Part shown: positions 30,669 to 32,123 of the stretch, piece after piece
How the letters are laid out: each line of letters opens with the position of its first letter
Position numbering within the stretch: the stretch's first letter is position 1
NCBI GenBank assembly: GCA_964551925.1
Contig: CAZKFA010000022.1
Location: 1 to 32,123 of the forward strand
Length of the DNA stretch: 32,123 nucleotides
DNA from: CAZKFA01 sp964551925
Lineage (GTDB): Bacteria; Cyanobacteriota; Vampirovibrionia; LMEP-6097
Reading direction: 5' to 3'
Made by a program: the position numbers and the translations under genes
The notes under the pieces: generated by a model
What the model was told of the DNA's origin: nothing
The model's input: only the letters and a program-made list of their open reading frames with translations
Databases searched by the model: none

Positions 30669-32123
30669 ATGAAATTAAAGCTCACTATTCTTATTTCTTT
30701 ATTTTATCTGCAAGTTCAAGTACTCGCAACGGATAACATAATCACTCTTGATACCCCAATCAACTATGGATTAGAAGCTATCAAAAATAATCAAATCAAA
30801 ATCCAAAATTTATTCTACGAGAAGCATGCAAACAGTAATTATAATCCAATCAAGCTAGAAGCTTCTATGTCTGAGCCTATAGCAATTGACTTAGCAACTT
30901 TGCTGGCTGAAAGCATAGAAAACAATCTCAATCTCAATATTGCTCGAGCTGATTCTACGATTGCCAAATGGCGCCTATTAAATAAACTATCTGATGCCCT
31001 ACCGGACGTGGCAATGACGACTAGCTCACAACATCGTGAAGGTACTTTCTACCTTAACAGTAAATTTGATACAACTATTGATGAGACCATAGTATCAGCT
31101 GGTCTCAGAGTTAGTTATCGCGCCTTCAATGGTGGAACCACCAGCTTCCTTGCTTGGGCAGAGAAGTATTACAAACAATCAACGGAGCTAAAAGAGAGCG
31201 CCCAATACAACAAAACCCTATTAGATGGTTTAACAAATTATTTTGATATATTAGAGCGTAACGCTGCTATCAACAGCGCACTCAAATCACTGGAATCAGC
31301 ACAAGCCAATTATGATGTGGCATTGAAGTTCTTCAATGCGGGCAATGGGACTAAATATGATACATTGCAAGCAGAATCAAGATTAGCAAAAGCACAAAAA
31401 TTACTAATAGAACAAGAATTGAATTTTAGAGTATCGCAGATTAATCTAGCAGCTCTATTAAACAGACCTCTACTCACTCCATTTATCATTAGCGAAAATA
31501 CAGGAATCAAAAAACTCGCTCTCATAGATGAGACTCTAACCATGGAAAGCTTTATTGAAAGAGCTTTCAAGACTAATCCAGAAATACTTAGTGCGATCAA
31601 ACTTAAATCTGGTGCTCAAAAAGAAGGTTTAGCCAAGATAGGAGATTTCTTGCCTAAAATGGATATCTACACTGCCTTCAATGGCACTGGTGGTGCTTAT
31701 AATGATTTGTTTGGCATAACAACTCTTGGCTTTGATATCAACTATGACATTGGTCAAGGATTAGGAGGTAATGCCTTAGCAGGATTGATGGAAGCTCGCA
31801 CCAAAGTCAGAAAAGCTGAGCTAGAGTACCAACAAAAATTACAAAATATAGAAAAATCATTACGCCTAGCTTTTCTTGACTACGAAAAATCTAAATCTTT
31901 AGTTGAAGCAGCCTACAAAGGATTTCAAGCTTCTGAAGAAGCACTTAGACTCGCTAAATTGCGCTATGAAAATGGTATAGAGATTTTTGCAAATCTTGTC
32001 GAGAAAGAAAAAGAACTCAGCGAAGCAGAGCTCAACTTGATCTCAAGTACTACTGAATACAACCGCAGCCAAGCCAAACTAGCTTATCAAATGGGTGACA
32101 TTAGTATAGAAAAAATACTAAAA
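30669..32123 (+). CDS. TolC-family outer-membrane efflux protein (3' end cut by window edge)
   Basis: The open frame runs from ATG 30669 to the right edge; 485 codons are visible, so the protein is nearly complete. It has a signal peptide (MKLKLTILISLFYLQVQVLA) and an N-terminal extension of about 50 residues before the first repeat (IDLATLLAESIENNLNLNIA). Coiled-coil TolC helices follow: SALKSLESAQANYDVALKFF with TKYDTLQAESRLAKAQ, then a second repeat from MESFIERAFKTNPEILSAI with EEALRLAKLRYENGIEIFAN. This forms the channel for the divergently coded adaptor and pump. Homologues build a trimer spanning the outer membrane and periplasm. Confidence 0.93.
   Translation, partial: MKLKLTILISLFYLQVQVLATDNIITLDTPINYGLEAIKNNQIKIQNLFYEKHANSNYNPIKLEASMSEPIAIDLATLLAESIENNLNLNIARADSTIAKWRLLNKLSDALPDVAMTTSSQHREGTFYLNSKFDTTIDETIVSAGLRVSYRAFNGGTTSFLAWAEKYYKQSTELKESAQYNKTLLDGLTNYFDILERNAAINSALKSLESAQANYDVALKFFNAGNGTKYDTLQAESRLAKAQKLLIEQELNFRVSQINLAALLNRPLLTPFIISENTGIKKLALIDETLTMESFIERAFKTNPEILSAIKLKSGAQKEGLAKIGDFLPKMDIYTAFNGTGGAYNDLFGITTLGFDINYDIGQGLGGNALAGLMEARTKVRKAELEYQQKLQNIEKSLRLAFLDYEKSKSLVEAAYKGFQASEEALRLAKLRYENGIEIFANLVEKEKELSEAELNLISSTTEYNRSQAKLAYQMGDISIEKILK

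Noticed and set aside
1..32123. CRISPR arrays, insertion sequences or transposase genes
   Set aside because: No regularly spaced repeats and no transposase, integrase or Cas-like frame were seen. The repeats found are palindromes or coding repeats.
1..32123. Cyanobacterial HIP1 octamer GCGATCGC as a lineage marker
   Set aside because: I saw only partial matches such as GCCGATCGC near 3460 and no enrichment, so it does not help placement.

Overview
The window comes from an AT-rich bacterium with a two-membrane (diderm) envelope. kdsB (the Kdo branch of lipopolysaccharide synthesis) and a TolC/RND/HlyD efflux set point to an outer membrane. A flagellin and a FliG show that it swims. The genes are compact, often overlap, and are Lys/Asn/Ile rich. 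This mix would fit a non-photosynthetic cyanobacterial relative (Melainabacteria/Vampirovibrionia), but the phylum is an inference from gene content and style, not proven by the sequence.

Layout. 1-3442: an MgtC-like membrane protein (cut by the left edge) behind a small secreted protein, a short-chain dehydrogenase and two unrecognised proteins. 3443-4018: a tRNA-Tyr, a partial duplicate of its 3' end, and a dense cluster of hairpins that includes likely terminators. 4019-10880: fliG, a YibE/F membrane protein with an overlapping histidine phosphatase, purH, rsmH-ftsL and rpsF-ssb. 10887-17230: an accessory island with a very large multi-domain protein, broken by a 100-N assembly gap and a frameshift in a run of nine A. 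It ends in a PD-(D/E)XK-like nuclease motif and is followed by a small gene with its own near-consensus promoter. This looks like a candidate polymorphic toxin and immunity pair. 17250-23056: MTA phosphorylase, an unrecognised protein coupled to kdsB, enolase, flagellin and ruvA. 23330-26554: fabF with a hairpin leader, a sugar-type solute-binding protein and two tiny membrane proteins. 26478-32123: an RND pump and its adaptor lipoprotein, divergent from a TolC-family outer-membrane factor cut by the right edge.

Two themes cut across the genes. First, many starts have no Shine-Dalgarno sequence. Instead a -10 hexamer (TATAAT, TATTAT or TAGAAT), often as TGC-TATNAT, sits 6 or 7 bases before the start codon, so those mRNAs should be leaderless. 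This spacing also picks the start codon for YibE/F, rpsF and the 26110 gene. Flagellin, ssb, the phosphatase and the giant protein instead carry good Shine-Dalgarno sequences. Second, the intergenic spaces hold several palindromic elements. One family has copies at 10053-10178 and 24616-24683 whose stems differ by compensating changes. Another is a TATAGTA-N-TACTATA palindrome found three times. There is also a 186-bp nested inverted repeat after ruvA.
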